In this document: positions 45,157-53,097 of the stretch, one piece after another
Numbering within the stretch: the first letter of the stretch is position 1
Layout: every line of letters begins with the position of its first letter
Translations under genes and position numbers: made by a program
DNA from: Flavobacterium sp.
GTDB lineage: Bacteria > Bacteroidota > Bacteroidia > Flavobacteriales > Flavobacteriaceae
DNA: 64,000 nt
Direction of reading: 5' to 3'
Assembly (NCBI RefSeq): GCF_027531905.1
Contig: NZ_JAPZSU010000021.1
Span: 1 to 64,000 of the forward strand
The notes under the pieces: generated by a model
What the model saw: only the letters and a program-made list of their open reading frames with translations
What the model was told of the DNA's origin: nothing
The model's database searches: none

Positions 45157-45723
45157 TTAAATATTCTTTAAAAAATCCAAATCAGCCAAATCTCTTTTCA
45201 CGATTTTATACAAAATAAAACTAAAAAATATTAAAAATCCAAATCCACTAAACTGAACATATAAATAAAGCCAATTTGACATAGTTTCTTTAAAAAGAGG
45301 CAACAATGAAACAAAGCCATAAACGTATAAGACATAGATAAATGGAGTAAGAACAAAGTGGATCAATCTCCTGAATTTATAGAACTTTACCAATTGTTTA
45401 ATATAACTTTTAAAATCAGTTGTAAAATCAATTTCATTAAATTTAAAAACACTTATTGATTCTAAAACAACCCTTACTACGATAACAGCAATCATTATTT
45501 CTAATCCTTTAATTTGCTTAGCAATCTGACTATTAAAAATAGAACTATAATAGTAACCTAAAACAAATATTAATACAGTAAGAATTCCAATTGTTGAATA
45601 ATAATTAAACTTAAGCTTTTTGGCTTTTTGGTTAGATTCATCAATAATACTACTACTATCTTTTTCTGGACTAGCTTCTAATTGCTGATTCCAAATAGAT
45701 TTCATTTCATTAAACTCTTCCAT
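45157..45723 (-). CDS. Membrane protein of ECF triad 1 (possible anti-sigma factor)
   Basis: The 188 residues have a hydrophilic N-terminal part (about 1-40, starting MEEFNEMKSIWNQQ), then four hydrophobic helices (about 45-62, 72-90, 118-138, 148-168). It overlaps the end of the upstream sigma gene by 14 bases. A cytoplasmic segment before membrane helices is the layout of many anti-sigma factors; no zinc anti-sigma motif is seen. The paralogous protein of triad 2 is at 47226-47816. The ATG at 45723 is chosen over an upstream GTG. Confidence 0.7.
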   Translation of the reverse strand: MEEFNEMKSIWNQQLEASPEKDSSSIIDESNQKAKKLKFNYYSTIGILTVLIFVLGYYYSSIFNSQIAKQIKGLEIMIAVIVVRVVLESISVFKFNEIDFTTDFKSYIKQLVKFYKFRRLIHFVLTPFIYVLYVYGFVSLLPLFKETMSNWLYLYVQFSGFGFLIFFSFILYKIVKRDLADLDFLKNI

Positions 45724-46204
45724 TTTGTACACATTTTGTTAATTTAGACTTAATTCTATGGATTTTCACTCGTAAATTTTCTTCGGTTATACCCATGACT
45801 TCTGCTATTCTATCATAACCTAAATCTTCTAAAACCATCATGATAATTAACCTACTCCCTGGCTCCAACTGATTTATACAACTATACATTTTAAAAAACT
45901 TCTCTTCAGAATCTTGTAAATCAGCTCCAGTAATCATTTCTGGAATTTCATTTGTATGAACAACTTTTCTATTTGAAGTTTTTCTCAAATACATCAAACA
46001 AGTATTAGAAGCAATTTTATAAATCCAAGTACTTACATTAGATTCATTTCTAAATTTTGACAAATTCTCCCACACTTTTATAAAAACCTCCTGAGTAACA
46101 TCCGATGCGATATCATTATCACCATTAAAATACCCTTTACACAACCTATATACTTTTGCATAGTACAATTTATAAGTCGTATCGAAATTATTAACTTGTT
46201 CCAA
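45710..46204 (-). CDS. ECF RNA polymerase sigma factor, triad 1
   Basis: The 164 residues contain region 2 (about 10-80: CKGYFNGDNDIASDVTQEVFIKVWENL) and region 4 (about 110-160: GYDRIAEVMGITEENLRVKIHRIKSKL). It lies between a hydrolase gene (1-base gap) and a membrane-protein gene (14-base overlap), so its expression is tied to both. The paralogue at 47803-48279 is in the same position in triad 2. Confidence 0.9.
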   Translation of the reverse strand: MEQVNNFDTTYKLYYAKVYRLCKGYFNGDNDIASDVTQEVFIKVWENLSKFRNESNVSTWIYKIASNTCLMYLRKTSNRKVVHTNEIPEMITGADLQDSEEKFFKMYSCINQLEPGSRLIIMMVLEDLGYDRIAEVMGITEENLRVKIHRIKSKLTKCVQNGRV

Positions 46205-46205
46205 A

Positions 46206-47042
46206 CTAATTCAATATTTGTTTTACTTGTTTTAAAAACCATTCAGACTGGTCAAACATTACGAAATGAGCTGATTTTTCTGCATATAAAATAGATACCG
46301 AAGGTAAATTTTTATACTGATCATTATACGTTTTAGTGACCACTTCTAAACTGGGATTTGTTGCTGCTAAAATTGTAACTGGTTTTTTTATTTTGGCAAT
46401 TTCAGATCTTAAATCTAAATTTAGCATATCGATATAACCATAAATAAATGTTTTTCTATCAGCTTGATTCATCATTTCTGCAAGAAACTTTTGTTTTTCT
46501 TTATTATTACACATATACATCACAGATTGATTGTTCATCTTTTGAAAATCCACATCTGACATATTTAACATACTTTTACTTTGAAGATTATCATAAGGAA
46601 TAACATCGCCTTTATAGTTAGGAATCATCAATGCTGCTGAAGCTGCTAATGCATCTACAAGAATCAATTCTTTAAACCAACTAGGATTACTAGAAGCTAA
46701 CCATAAACTTAAAGTCCCTCCAATACTATGGCCCAATAGTGTTGATTTTGTTAGTTTATTTTCGACTATATATTTTTCTAAATCTTTTTTTATAGTTTCA
46801 AACCAAGGCGAATCAATAGGCTTCAAATTACCAAATCCTGCAAAAGTAAATATATAACATTTGTTTGTTTTTGAAATCTCTGCTACAGTTTCATCCCAAA
46901 CTTGTCCGGTACAACCAAAGCCTGGAAACAACAAAACAGGATCCCCTTTTCCTGTTATTTTAACATTGAACGAATTTTGAGAAAACAAATTTGTTGTGCT
47001 TAACATCGCTACAATTAGTAGTGTAAAAATGGAGTTTTTCAT
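46206..47042 (-). CDS. Exported alpha/beta hydrolase, triad 1
   Basis: The 278-residue protein has a signal peptide (about 1-22, ending TTNLFSQ), the oxyanion region LLFPGFGCTGQVWDE, the nucleophile elbow GHSIGGTLSLWLA, and a late catalytic His in KSAHFVMFDQS. It is predicted to be periplasmic. The ECF sigma gene begins one base after its stop. Its paralogue is at 48279-49124. Confidence 0.9.
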   Translation of the reverse strand: MKNSIFTLLIVAMLSTTNLFSQNSFNVKITGKGDPVLLFPGFGCTGQVWDETVAEISKTNKCYIFTFAGFGNLKPIDSPWFETIKKDLEKYIVENKLTKSTLLGHSIGGTLSLWLASSNPSWFKELILVDALAASAALMIPNYKGDVIPYDNLQSKSMLNMSDVDFQKMNNQSVMYMCNNKEKQKFLAEMMNQADRKTFIYGYIDMLNLDLRSEIAKIKKPVTILAATNPSLEVVTKTYNDQYKNLPSVSILYAEKSAHFVMFDQSEWFLKQVKQILN

Positions 47043-47160
47043 AATTAAATAATTTAAATTTTTCCTTTTGATGCATAGCTATTAAAATTGTTACACCTTT
47101 TTTTTAACTATTTTACAAAAAAATAAAAAACCAATGTTTACAAGCATTTATAACCACATA

Positions 47161-47210
47161 AAAAAATCCAAATCCCAATCGCGAAATTGGAATTTGGATT
47201 TTTTTTTCAA
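47161..47210 (-). terminator. Terminator between triads 1 and 2 (ATCCAAATTCC hairpin family)
   Basis: On the minus strand AAATCCAAATTCCAATT pairs with AATtGGGATTTGGATTT, then a T-run. It ends triad 2 and separates it from triad 1. Confidence 0.88.
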
Positions 47211-47225
47211 AACTAAAATTGAATT

Positions 47226-47816
47226 TTACAACAGTTGTTTGTCTATTTCTTCAAATTTTTCAATTAGACTATTTATCTTATCTTCTTGTTTTTTAATTTG
47301 TTTCGGACGGATATAAAACCAGTTAAATCCTATCCAAAGCAATGTTACACCATAAGTAACCACAGCATAAAAAACAGTCATTCTTGAGGCATACTCATAC
47401 ATATACAAACATATACCCACAAACAGCAAAACAAAATAACAAGTTAATATTGTAGACTGAATGAATTGCTGTTTCTTTTTAATTACAATTAGCTGCTGCA
47501 AATAGTCGTGATTCGTATGAGTGGCATCACTATTTTTAAAATCTTTTAGCGAGCGATTATAAACTAACACATACATCGCCATAGCAACAATTGCCAAAAC
47601 GATCCCAATTTTACTTGAAATGAATTGTGGCTGAAAATAATACCACACAAACAGAATGAAAGCGCTTGTTGCAAAAAGGAGAATGTTCGTTATCCATAAA
47701 CTTCTCAAATTTGTTCTTTTAAACTTCTTCAACCTCAACATTAAATCTTCCATATTAGGCTGACTTACGGCTTGTTTTTTCCATAAATCTTTAAAATCTA
47801 TATTATTGTTGTCCAT
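47226..47816 (-). CDS. Membrane protein of ECF triad 2 (possible anti-sigma factor)
   Basis: The 196 residues have a hydrophilic start (MDNNNIDFKDLWKKQ), four hydrophobic helices (about 40-58, 66-85, 115-135, 143-165), and a charged C-terminal tail (IKKQEDKINSLIEKFEEIDKQ). It overlaps the triad 2 sigma gene by 14 bases. It matches the triad 1 protein in topology and in the KxxWxxQ segment near its start. Confidence 0.7.
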   Translation of the reverse strand: MDNNNIDFKDLWKKQAVSQPNMEDLMLRLKKFKRTNLRSLWITNILLFATSAFILFVWYYFQPQFISSKIGIVLAIVAMAMYVLVYNRSLKDFKNSDATHTNHDYLQQLIVIKKKQQFIQSTILTCYFVLLFVGICLYMYEYASRMTVFYAVVTYGVTLLWIGFNWFYIRPKQIKKQEDKINSLIEKFEEIDKQLL

Positions 47817-48279
47817 TTTCTTTAAATTTTTGAGTCAATTTTTCTTTTATTCTGTGAATTTTCACTCTAACATTCGCTTCAGAAAGTCCAACGATTTTGG
47901 CAATTTCTGCTTGCTTTACCTCTTCTAATTCCAATGAAATAATAATACGTTCCGTTTCTGGCAACTCGGCAATACATTTGTACAAAAACTGAATTTGTGG
48001 CTCTAGGGAGTGTTGTTTTTCTTCTGTCAAATGAATTGGCAAATCTGATTTTTGAAAACGTTTTTCTTTTTCAAGCTGCCTTAAACAATTATTAGAAGCA
48101 ATTCTAAAAATCCAAGTCCCGATGCTCGATTCATTTCTAAAAGTTTCTAGCTTTTGCCAGACAATTATAAAAGTTTCTTGAGCCAGATCCTGTGCGATAG
48201 CGTAATCATTGACAAAACCCATGCAAAGCCTGAATATTCTGTCCCAATACGTTTTATAGACTTCTTCAAACTCCATCAT
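47803..48279 (-). CDS. ECF RNA polymerase sigma factor, triad 2
   Basis: The 158 residues have region 2 (MGFVNDYAIAQDLAQETFIIVWQKLETFRNESSIGTW in two pieces) and region 4 (EVKQAEIAKIVGLSEANVRVKIHRIKEKL). The second-region sequence FRNES(S/N)xxTWI is nearly the same as in triad 1. It overlaps the end of the hydrolase gene by one base and the membrane-protein gene by 14, so the three are translationally coupled. Confidence 0.9.
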   Translation of the reverse strand: MMEFEEVYKTYWDRIFRLCMGFVNDYAIAQDLAQETFIIVWQKLETFRNESSIGTWIFRIASNNCLRQLEKEKRFQKSDLPIHLTEEKQHSLEPQIQFLYKCIAELPETERIIISLELEEVKQAEIAKIVGLSEANVRVKIHRIKEKLTQKFKENGQQ

Positions 48280-49124
48280 TACGATTTTATAAAATTGTTT
48301 AACTGCGCCAAATACCAGTCTTTATCATCGTACATAATAAAATGCAATCCTTTATTGGCGTATTGAAAATTAGCCGTTTTCAAGTTTTTATATTGTTCTT
48401 CGATTGCTGGTTTTAAATTTATAAAATTAGATGCTAATAAAATTAGCGATGGACATTTTATAGTCGAAATTCTTTCTCTCAAATCAGTATTAAAGAAATC
48501 ACAGTACATTTGAGCAAAGGTTTTTCGATCTGATTTTACACTCCAATCAATAACCATTTCTAGTTTTGAAGCATCTTGCAAGAGTCTCGGCATCGCTTGT
48601 TTCTGCATTTCATAAAACTGCGTTTCGTTCATTGCTGTCATTTGTGCAACCATTGGCGAACAATCATTATTTTCTTTTGATTTAAAAGAAACATTGCTCA
48701 AAGCTGCCAAACACGGAAGCGCATCTACCACCACAATTTTCCCAATTAAATCTGGATAATCTGCGGCTAATGCCAGAGCCAACCCTCCGCCCATACTGTG
48801 ACCAATTACAATTGGTTTTTCAATTTTATTTGTTTTAATGTAAGTAGCGATTTCTGCTTTCCAATTTTCAAAAGAAGAACTTGGATGTGGTTTTGCGCCA
48901 GCAAAACCTGCCATTGTAAGCGTATAACAAGTGAAGTCTTTTTCGAAAGCTGTTTTGGTTTCATTCCATACTGCTCCAGAAGAAGCAAATCCGGGAATAA
49001 ATAGAATAGCTTGTTTTCCTTTTCCGGTTTTAATTACTTCGAAAGGATATGATTTTGTCTGAGCAAAAAGATTTAGACATAAGGCAGAAAACAAAAGGGT
49101 GATAATTAAAATATACTTTTTCAT
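48279..49124 (-). CDS. Exported alpha/beta hydrolase, triad 2
   Basis: The protein starts with a signal peptide (MKKYILIITLLFSALCLNLFAQ), has LFIPGFASSGAVWNE at the oxyanion site, the nucleophile elbow GHSMGGGLALALAADYPD, and a late His in KGLHFIMYDDK. At 281 residues it is about the same length as its paralogue in triad 1. The ATG at 49124 is chosen since the 8-residue extension (MNNLKQFK) before the signal peptide is not needed. The stop overlaps the sigma start by one base. Confidence 0.9.
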   Translation of the reverse strand: MKKYILIITLLFSALCLNLFAQTKSYPFEVIKTGKGKQAILFIPGFASSGAVWNETKTAFEKDFTCYTLTMAGFAGAKPHPSSSFENWKAEIATYIKTNKIEKPIVIGHSMGGGLALALAADYPDLIGKIVVVDALPCLAALSNVSFKSKENNDCSPMVAQMTAMNETQFYEMQKQAMPRLLQDASKLEMVIDWSVKSDRKTFAQMYCDFFNTDLRERISTIKCPSLILLASNFINLKPAIEEQYKNLKTANFQYANKGLHFIMYDDKDWYLAQLNNFIKS

Positions 49125-49255
49125 TTTAAATTGTTTTAAGTTGTTCATTTAATCGGATCCGCCCTTTGGATACGTGAACTATTAAAATGTTACAAATATT
49201 TAAAAAAAGCAATAAAAAAATTACAAATCCCAGTGTTTGCAAGCGTTTTAAACAC

Positions 49256-49302
49256 AAAAAAAAATCCAAACTCCAATCGTGAAATTGGAATTTGGATTTT
49301 TT
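49256..49302 (-). terminator. Terminator after leuS (ATCCAAATTCC hairpin family)
   Basis: AAATCCAAACTCCAATC pairs with the GAAATTGGAATTTGGATTT side (shown in part). It lies 20 bases past the leuS stop on the minus strand. Confidence 0.85.
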
Positions 49303-49321
49303 AAAGTTACAATTTTATGGT

Positions 49322-52300
49322 TTATCCCACCAAATTAATAATTTTTCCTGGTACGATAATGACTTTATTTGGAGTTCTGCCGTCTAATTGTTTTTGAGTT
49401 CTTTCGTCTTGCATTACGATTTCCTCGATTTGTTCTTTGGTTAAATCCAAAGGCAATTTGATGGTGAAACGCATTTTTCCGTTGAAAGAAACTGGATATT
49501 CTTTCTCGCTTTCTACCAAATAGCTGGCTTCAAAAACTGGAAAAGGAACCGTAGCAATAGACCCTTCATGTCCTAACAACGACCATAATTCCTCAGCAAT
49601 ATGAGGCGCATAAGGCGAAATCACAACCGCCAAAGGTTCTAAAATGGCACGAGAATGACAGTTTTGCGATGATAATTCATTCACACAAATCATAAATTGT
49701 GAAACCGAAGTATTAAAAGAGAATCCTTCAATGTCTTCTGCCACTTTTTTGATGGTTTTGTGTAATGATTTTAAGTTGTCTTTAGTAGGTTCGTCGTTGT
49801 TTACAATCAAACCGTTTTCATCAAAATACAAACGCCATAATTTTTTCAAGAAACCAAAAACTCCAGAAATTCCTGCCGTATTCCAAGGTTTGGCTTGTTC
49901 TAATGGTCCTAAAAACATTTCATACAAACGCAAGGTATCCGCTCCATACTCTGCACAAATTGCATCTGGAGTGACTACATTGTAATATGATTTTGACATT
50001 TTTTCTACTTCTCTTGTAACAAAAAATTTATCATCAATTTCCGAAAATGTGACCGCATTCTTGTAATCCTCTCTCCAATTTCTGAATTTTTCAACGTTCA
50101 ATTCATTTTTCAAGTTCACAAATTCAATTGGAACTCTTGTTTTATAAAATGTAAATTCTCTACCTAAAATATTATAACTAGGGGTAACTTTCTCATCTAG
50201 CCCCAGCTCTTTCAACTCACTAGCCAAATCTTTAGTAAACACTTTAACTAATTTTTCACGAATCTCTAAGCTATATTTATCATCATCTTTTGTTGTTTTA
50301 AAATAATTTAAGACCTCTTCGGACAAAAAATAATCTTTAACCAAAGAATATTTCTCTTGTAATTGTTTTAAACTTTGTTTTTCATTTTCAGATAAAAAAG
50401 ACAATGCTCCATAAGCTGAATTTACTTCAACTTTTAACGTATCATTATATTCTTTTCCAAAAAATGTTATATTCAATCCAATTCTATTTACAAATGCACT
50501 TTCCCCCAAAATCATCCCCTGATTAATCAGTTTTTTGAAAGGTTCTTCTGTTGGCGCAAACCCTTTATCTTTTAAGAATTTGTTCCAAAAACGAGAATAC
50601 AACAAATGACCTGTCGCGTGTTCACTTCCGCCAATGTATAAATCTACGCTTTCCCAATATTTCAAAGCATCGGTAGAAGCAAATTCGGTGTCGTTTTGCG
50701 CATCCATATAACGCATCCAATACCAAGAACTTCCAGCCCAACCTGGCATCGTATTCAATTCTAAAGGAAAAATGGTTTGGTTATCTACCAACTGAGTACT
50801 AACCACTGAACACTGAACACTATCCCAAGCCCAAACCGCTGCGTTCCCCAAAGGAGGCAATCCGTCTTCGGTTGGTAAATATTTCTCTACTTCTGGTAAA
50901 ACGATTGGTAAATGTATGGCATCAATCATTTGTGGCAAACCATTCACATAATATACTGGAAAAGGCTCACCCCAATAGCGTTGACGCGAGAATACTGCAT
51001 CACGCAAACGGTAATTGATTTTTCCTTTACCTTGACCTATCGCTTCAAGTTCTGCAATGACTTTTTGGGTCGCTTCTTTATAACCTAAGCCGTTCAAGAA
51101 ATCAGAATTTTTAAATACAAATCCTTCTTTGGCAGTAAAAGCGCAATCCTCCCCCAGCCCCTCCGAAGGAGGGGAGCCAGCTACTGTTGCTGTTCCCCCT
51201 TCGGGGGTTAGGGGGCTTATTATATTTTTGATGGCTGGCATTCCGTTTTGCCCTTTGAAGAAATTTGCAAAAGCATAATCTCTTTCGTCTCCACAAGGCA
51301 CCGCCATCACCGCACCAGTTCCGTAACCCGCCAACACATAATCACCAATCCAAACTGGAATTGGCTCTTTGGTAAACGGATGTTCCGCATAAGCCCCTGT
51401 AAACACTCCCGAGATAGTTTTCACATCGGCCATACGCTCTCTTTCGGAACGTTTCGTTGTTTTTTCAATATAAGCGTCTACCGCTTCTTTTTGTTCAGGA
51501 GTCGTGATTTGAGCCACCAAATCGTGTTCTGGAGCCAAGGTCATAAACGTTACTCCAAAAATAGTATCGGGACGAGTTGTAAAGACACTAATCCCCCTAG
51601 CCCCCGAAGGGGGAACATCAGCGTTGAGTAATTCATGTTTGATAATATTTAAAACACTATCAATATTATTTAAAACCTCTTTATTATTAAAACGAATTAC
51701 CTTAAACCCTCTTTCATTAAGAACTTTTGTTCTTTCTGCATCAGCTTCTTGTTGAGCATCATGAATTTCGCCATCAACTTCAATTACTATTTTTTTTGAA
51801 AGACAAACAAAATCTACAATAAAATCAGCGATCAAATGTTGTTGTCTAAATTTAAAATCTAAAGCTTTCGACTTTAAATTTAACCACAATATTTTTTCAG
51901 CTTCTGTTGGATTATTTCTCATTTCTTTTGCTCTTTCAAGCAATAAATGTGAATTATTTCCACCCGTCATATAACCCAAAGTTTTTTTAGACTCCGAGTT
52001 CTCTTCCCCTTTGGGGAAGGATAGGATGGGGAAAGTTACCATCGCTCCCACCGATTTTCCAATCCAGTTTCTCTGACTTTCTTTGATACTTTCGCTCCAG
52101 TCAATATCGTTTAATCCTTGCAACAAACGCTCGGCGTAGGCAGAAATTCGCATACTCCATTGTGTCATTTTCTTGCGAATCACAGGATAACCACCACGCT
52201 CCGAAACGCCATTCACAATTTCGTCATTCGCTAAAACCGTTCCCAATCCAGGACACCAGTTTACTTCAGTTTCTGCTAAATAAGTTAATCGGTATTGCAA

Positions 52301-52933
52301 TAAGATTTTTTGTTGCTCATCGGATGAAAATGCGTTCCATTCGCTTGCTGAAAAACTAATAATATTGTCATCACAAACAGCATTCACAGTAGCATTTCCT
52401 TCTTTTTCGAAAATAGCTATCAAAGTCGAAATATCTTCGGCTTTGTCGGTTTCGTTATTGTACCAAGAATTGAACAATTGGATGAAAATCCATTGCGTAT
52501 GTTTGTAATAATCAGGATTGGAAGTTCTCACTTCTCTGTCCCAATCGAATGAAAAACCTATTTTATCCAATTGTTTTCGGTAACCCGCAATTGCATTTCC
52601 CTCTTTATCTAAACCTCCGTCAATATTAACGCGTGTCGTATCTTCTGGACGCTGTCCCGTTTGTATCGCATATTGTTCAGCAGGTAATCCAAAACTATCA
52701 TAGCCCATTGGGTGCAACACATTGAAACCTTGATGTCTTTTGAAACGCGAATACACATCTGATGCGATGTACCCTAGAGGATGTCCAACGTGTAATCCCG
52801 CTCCAGAAGGATAAGGAAACATGTCCAAAACATAATATTTTGGTTTATCAGAGTTGTTTTGCGCTGCAAAAGTCTTGTTGTCAGCCCAATATTGTTGCCA
52901 TTTGGCTTCGATTTCGTTCGGATTGTATTTCAT
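49322..52933 (-). CDS. leuS: Leucyl-tRNA synthetase with in-frame insertions (oversized)
   Basis: This class I synthetase charges tRNA-Leu. The signatures H48-V-G-H51 and K978-MSKS are intact, and the editing domain (CP1) has VFTTRPDTIFGVTF at residue 450. At 1203 residues it is about 250-280 longer than its relatives. Extra parts visible in frame are: residues about 302-449, a DUF559 endonuclease-like domain bounded by palindromic repeats, just before the editing-site TTRPDT motif; about 573-597, a miniature repeat (SPLTPEGGTATVAG then SPPSEGLGED); about 703-716, a low-complexity repeat; and about 820-930, an extra AT-rich segment before KMSKS. The frame is never broken. As this gene is essential, the enzyme is probably active. 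Confidence 0.93.
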   Translation of the reverse strand: MKYNPNEIEAKWQQYWADNKTFAAQNNSDKPKYYVLDMFPYPSGAGLHVGHPLGYIASDVYSRFKRHQGFNVLHPMGYDSFGLPAEQYAIQTGQRPEDTTRVNIDGGLDKEGNAIAGYRKQLDKIGFSFDWDREVRTSNPDYYKHTQWIFIQLFNSWYNNETDKAEDISTLIAIFEKEGNATVNAVCDDNIISFSASEWNAFSSDEQQKILLQYRLTYLAETEVNWCPGLGTVLANDEIVNGVSERGGYPVIRKKMTQWSMRISAYAERLLQGLNDIDWSESIKESQRNWIGKSVGAMVTFPILSFPKGEENSESKKTLGYMTGGNNSHLLLERAKEMRNNPTEAEKILWLNLKSKALDFKFRQQHLIADFIVDFVCLSKKIVIEVDGEIHDAQQEADAERTKVLNERGFKVIRFNNKEVLNNIDSVLNIIKHELLNADVPPSGARGISVFTTRPDTIFGVTFMTLAPEHDLVAQITTPEQKEAVDAYIEKTTKRSERERMADVKTISGVFTGAYAEHPFTKEPIPVWIGDYVLAGYGTGAVMAVPCGDERDYAFANFFKGQNGMPAIKNIISPLTPEGGTATVAGSPPSEGLGEDCAFTAKEGFVFKNSDFLNGLGYKEATQKVIAELEAIGQGKGKINYRLRDAVFSRQRYWGEPFPVYYVNGLPQMIDAIHLPIVLPEVEKYLPTEDGLPPLGNAAVWAWDSVQCSVVSTQLVDNQTIFPLELNTMPGWAGSSWYWMRYMDAQNDTEFASTDALKYWESVDLYIGGSEHATGHLLYSRFWNKFLKDKGFAPTEEPFKKLINQGMILGESAFVNRIGLNITFFGKEYNDTLKVEVNSAYGALSFLSENEKQSLKQLQEKYSLVKDYFLSEEVLNYFKTTKDDDKYSLEIREKLVKVFTKDLASELKELGLDEKVTPSYNILGREFTFYKTRVPIEFVNLKNELNVEKFRNWREDYKNAVTFSEIDDKFFVTREVEKMSKSYYNVVTPDAICAEYGADTLRLYEMFLGPLEQAKPWNTAGISGVFGFLKKLWRLYFDENGLIVNNDEPTKDNLKSLHKTIKKVAEDIEGFSFNTSVSQFMICVNELSSQNCHSRAILEPLAVVISPYAPHIAEELWSLLGHEGSIATVPFPVFEASYLVESEKEYPVSFNGKMRFTIKLPLDLTKEQIEEIVMQDERTQKQLDGRTPNKVIIVPGKIINLVG
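51148..51218. mobile_element. Miniature palindrome-ended element in leuS (non-autonomous form)
   Basis: CCTCCCCCAGCCCCTCC (51148) and GTTCCCCCTTCGGGGG then TTAGGGGGCTT (51192) are inverted repeats of each other around a short core. The same two ends, in the same orientation, bound the DUF559 cassette at 51591-52030. The element is read in frame in leuS. Confidence 0.75.
51591..52030. mobile_element. DUF559 endonuclease cassette inserted in frame in leuS
   Basis: The left end (51591) reads ATCCCCCTAGCCCCCGAAG and the right end (52000) reads CTTCCCCTTTGGGGAAGG with GATAGGATGGGG beyond; they are imperfect inverted repeats. Between them, on the minus strand, is a DUF559-type domain (restriction-endonuclease fold): RNNPTEAEKILW, FRQQHLIADFIVDF, IVIEVDGEIHD (catalytic-type acidic residues) and NERGFKVIRF. 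It is read in frame as part of LeuRS residues about 302-449. An internal ATG before TGGNNSHLL could start a separate product. Confidence 0.85.
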
Positions 52934-52949
52934 TTTTTTGGTTTATTTT

Positions 52950-52981
52950 ACCCTTTCAGGGTTTTGAACCCTGAAAGGGTT
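52950..52981. repeat. Perfect palindrome upstream of leuS
   Basis: ACCCTTTCAGGGTT and AACCCTGAAAGGGT are exact complements around TTG, 17 bases before the leuS start. It would form a stable hairpin in the leader if transcribed. Confidence 0.75.
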
Positions 52982-53097
52982 GCAAAAAAAATTAGGTCGC
53001 AAATTTACATTTATTGTACGAAAGTTGAAAGTTTGGGCGTTATTAACTTTAAATAAAGAATTTGTTTGTTATTTTTACGGCATAATTTAAGTACACT

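Noticed and set aside
51591..52030. Intein in leuS
   Set aside because: There is no N-terminal Cys/Ser block or C-terminal HN splice motif; the domain is DUF559-like and bounded by DNA repeats.
49322..52933. leuS as a pseudogene because of its length and insertions
   Set aside because: The frame is open from start to stop with both catalytic signatures intact, and no other leuS is in the window.
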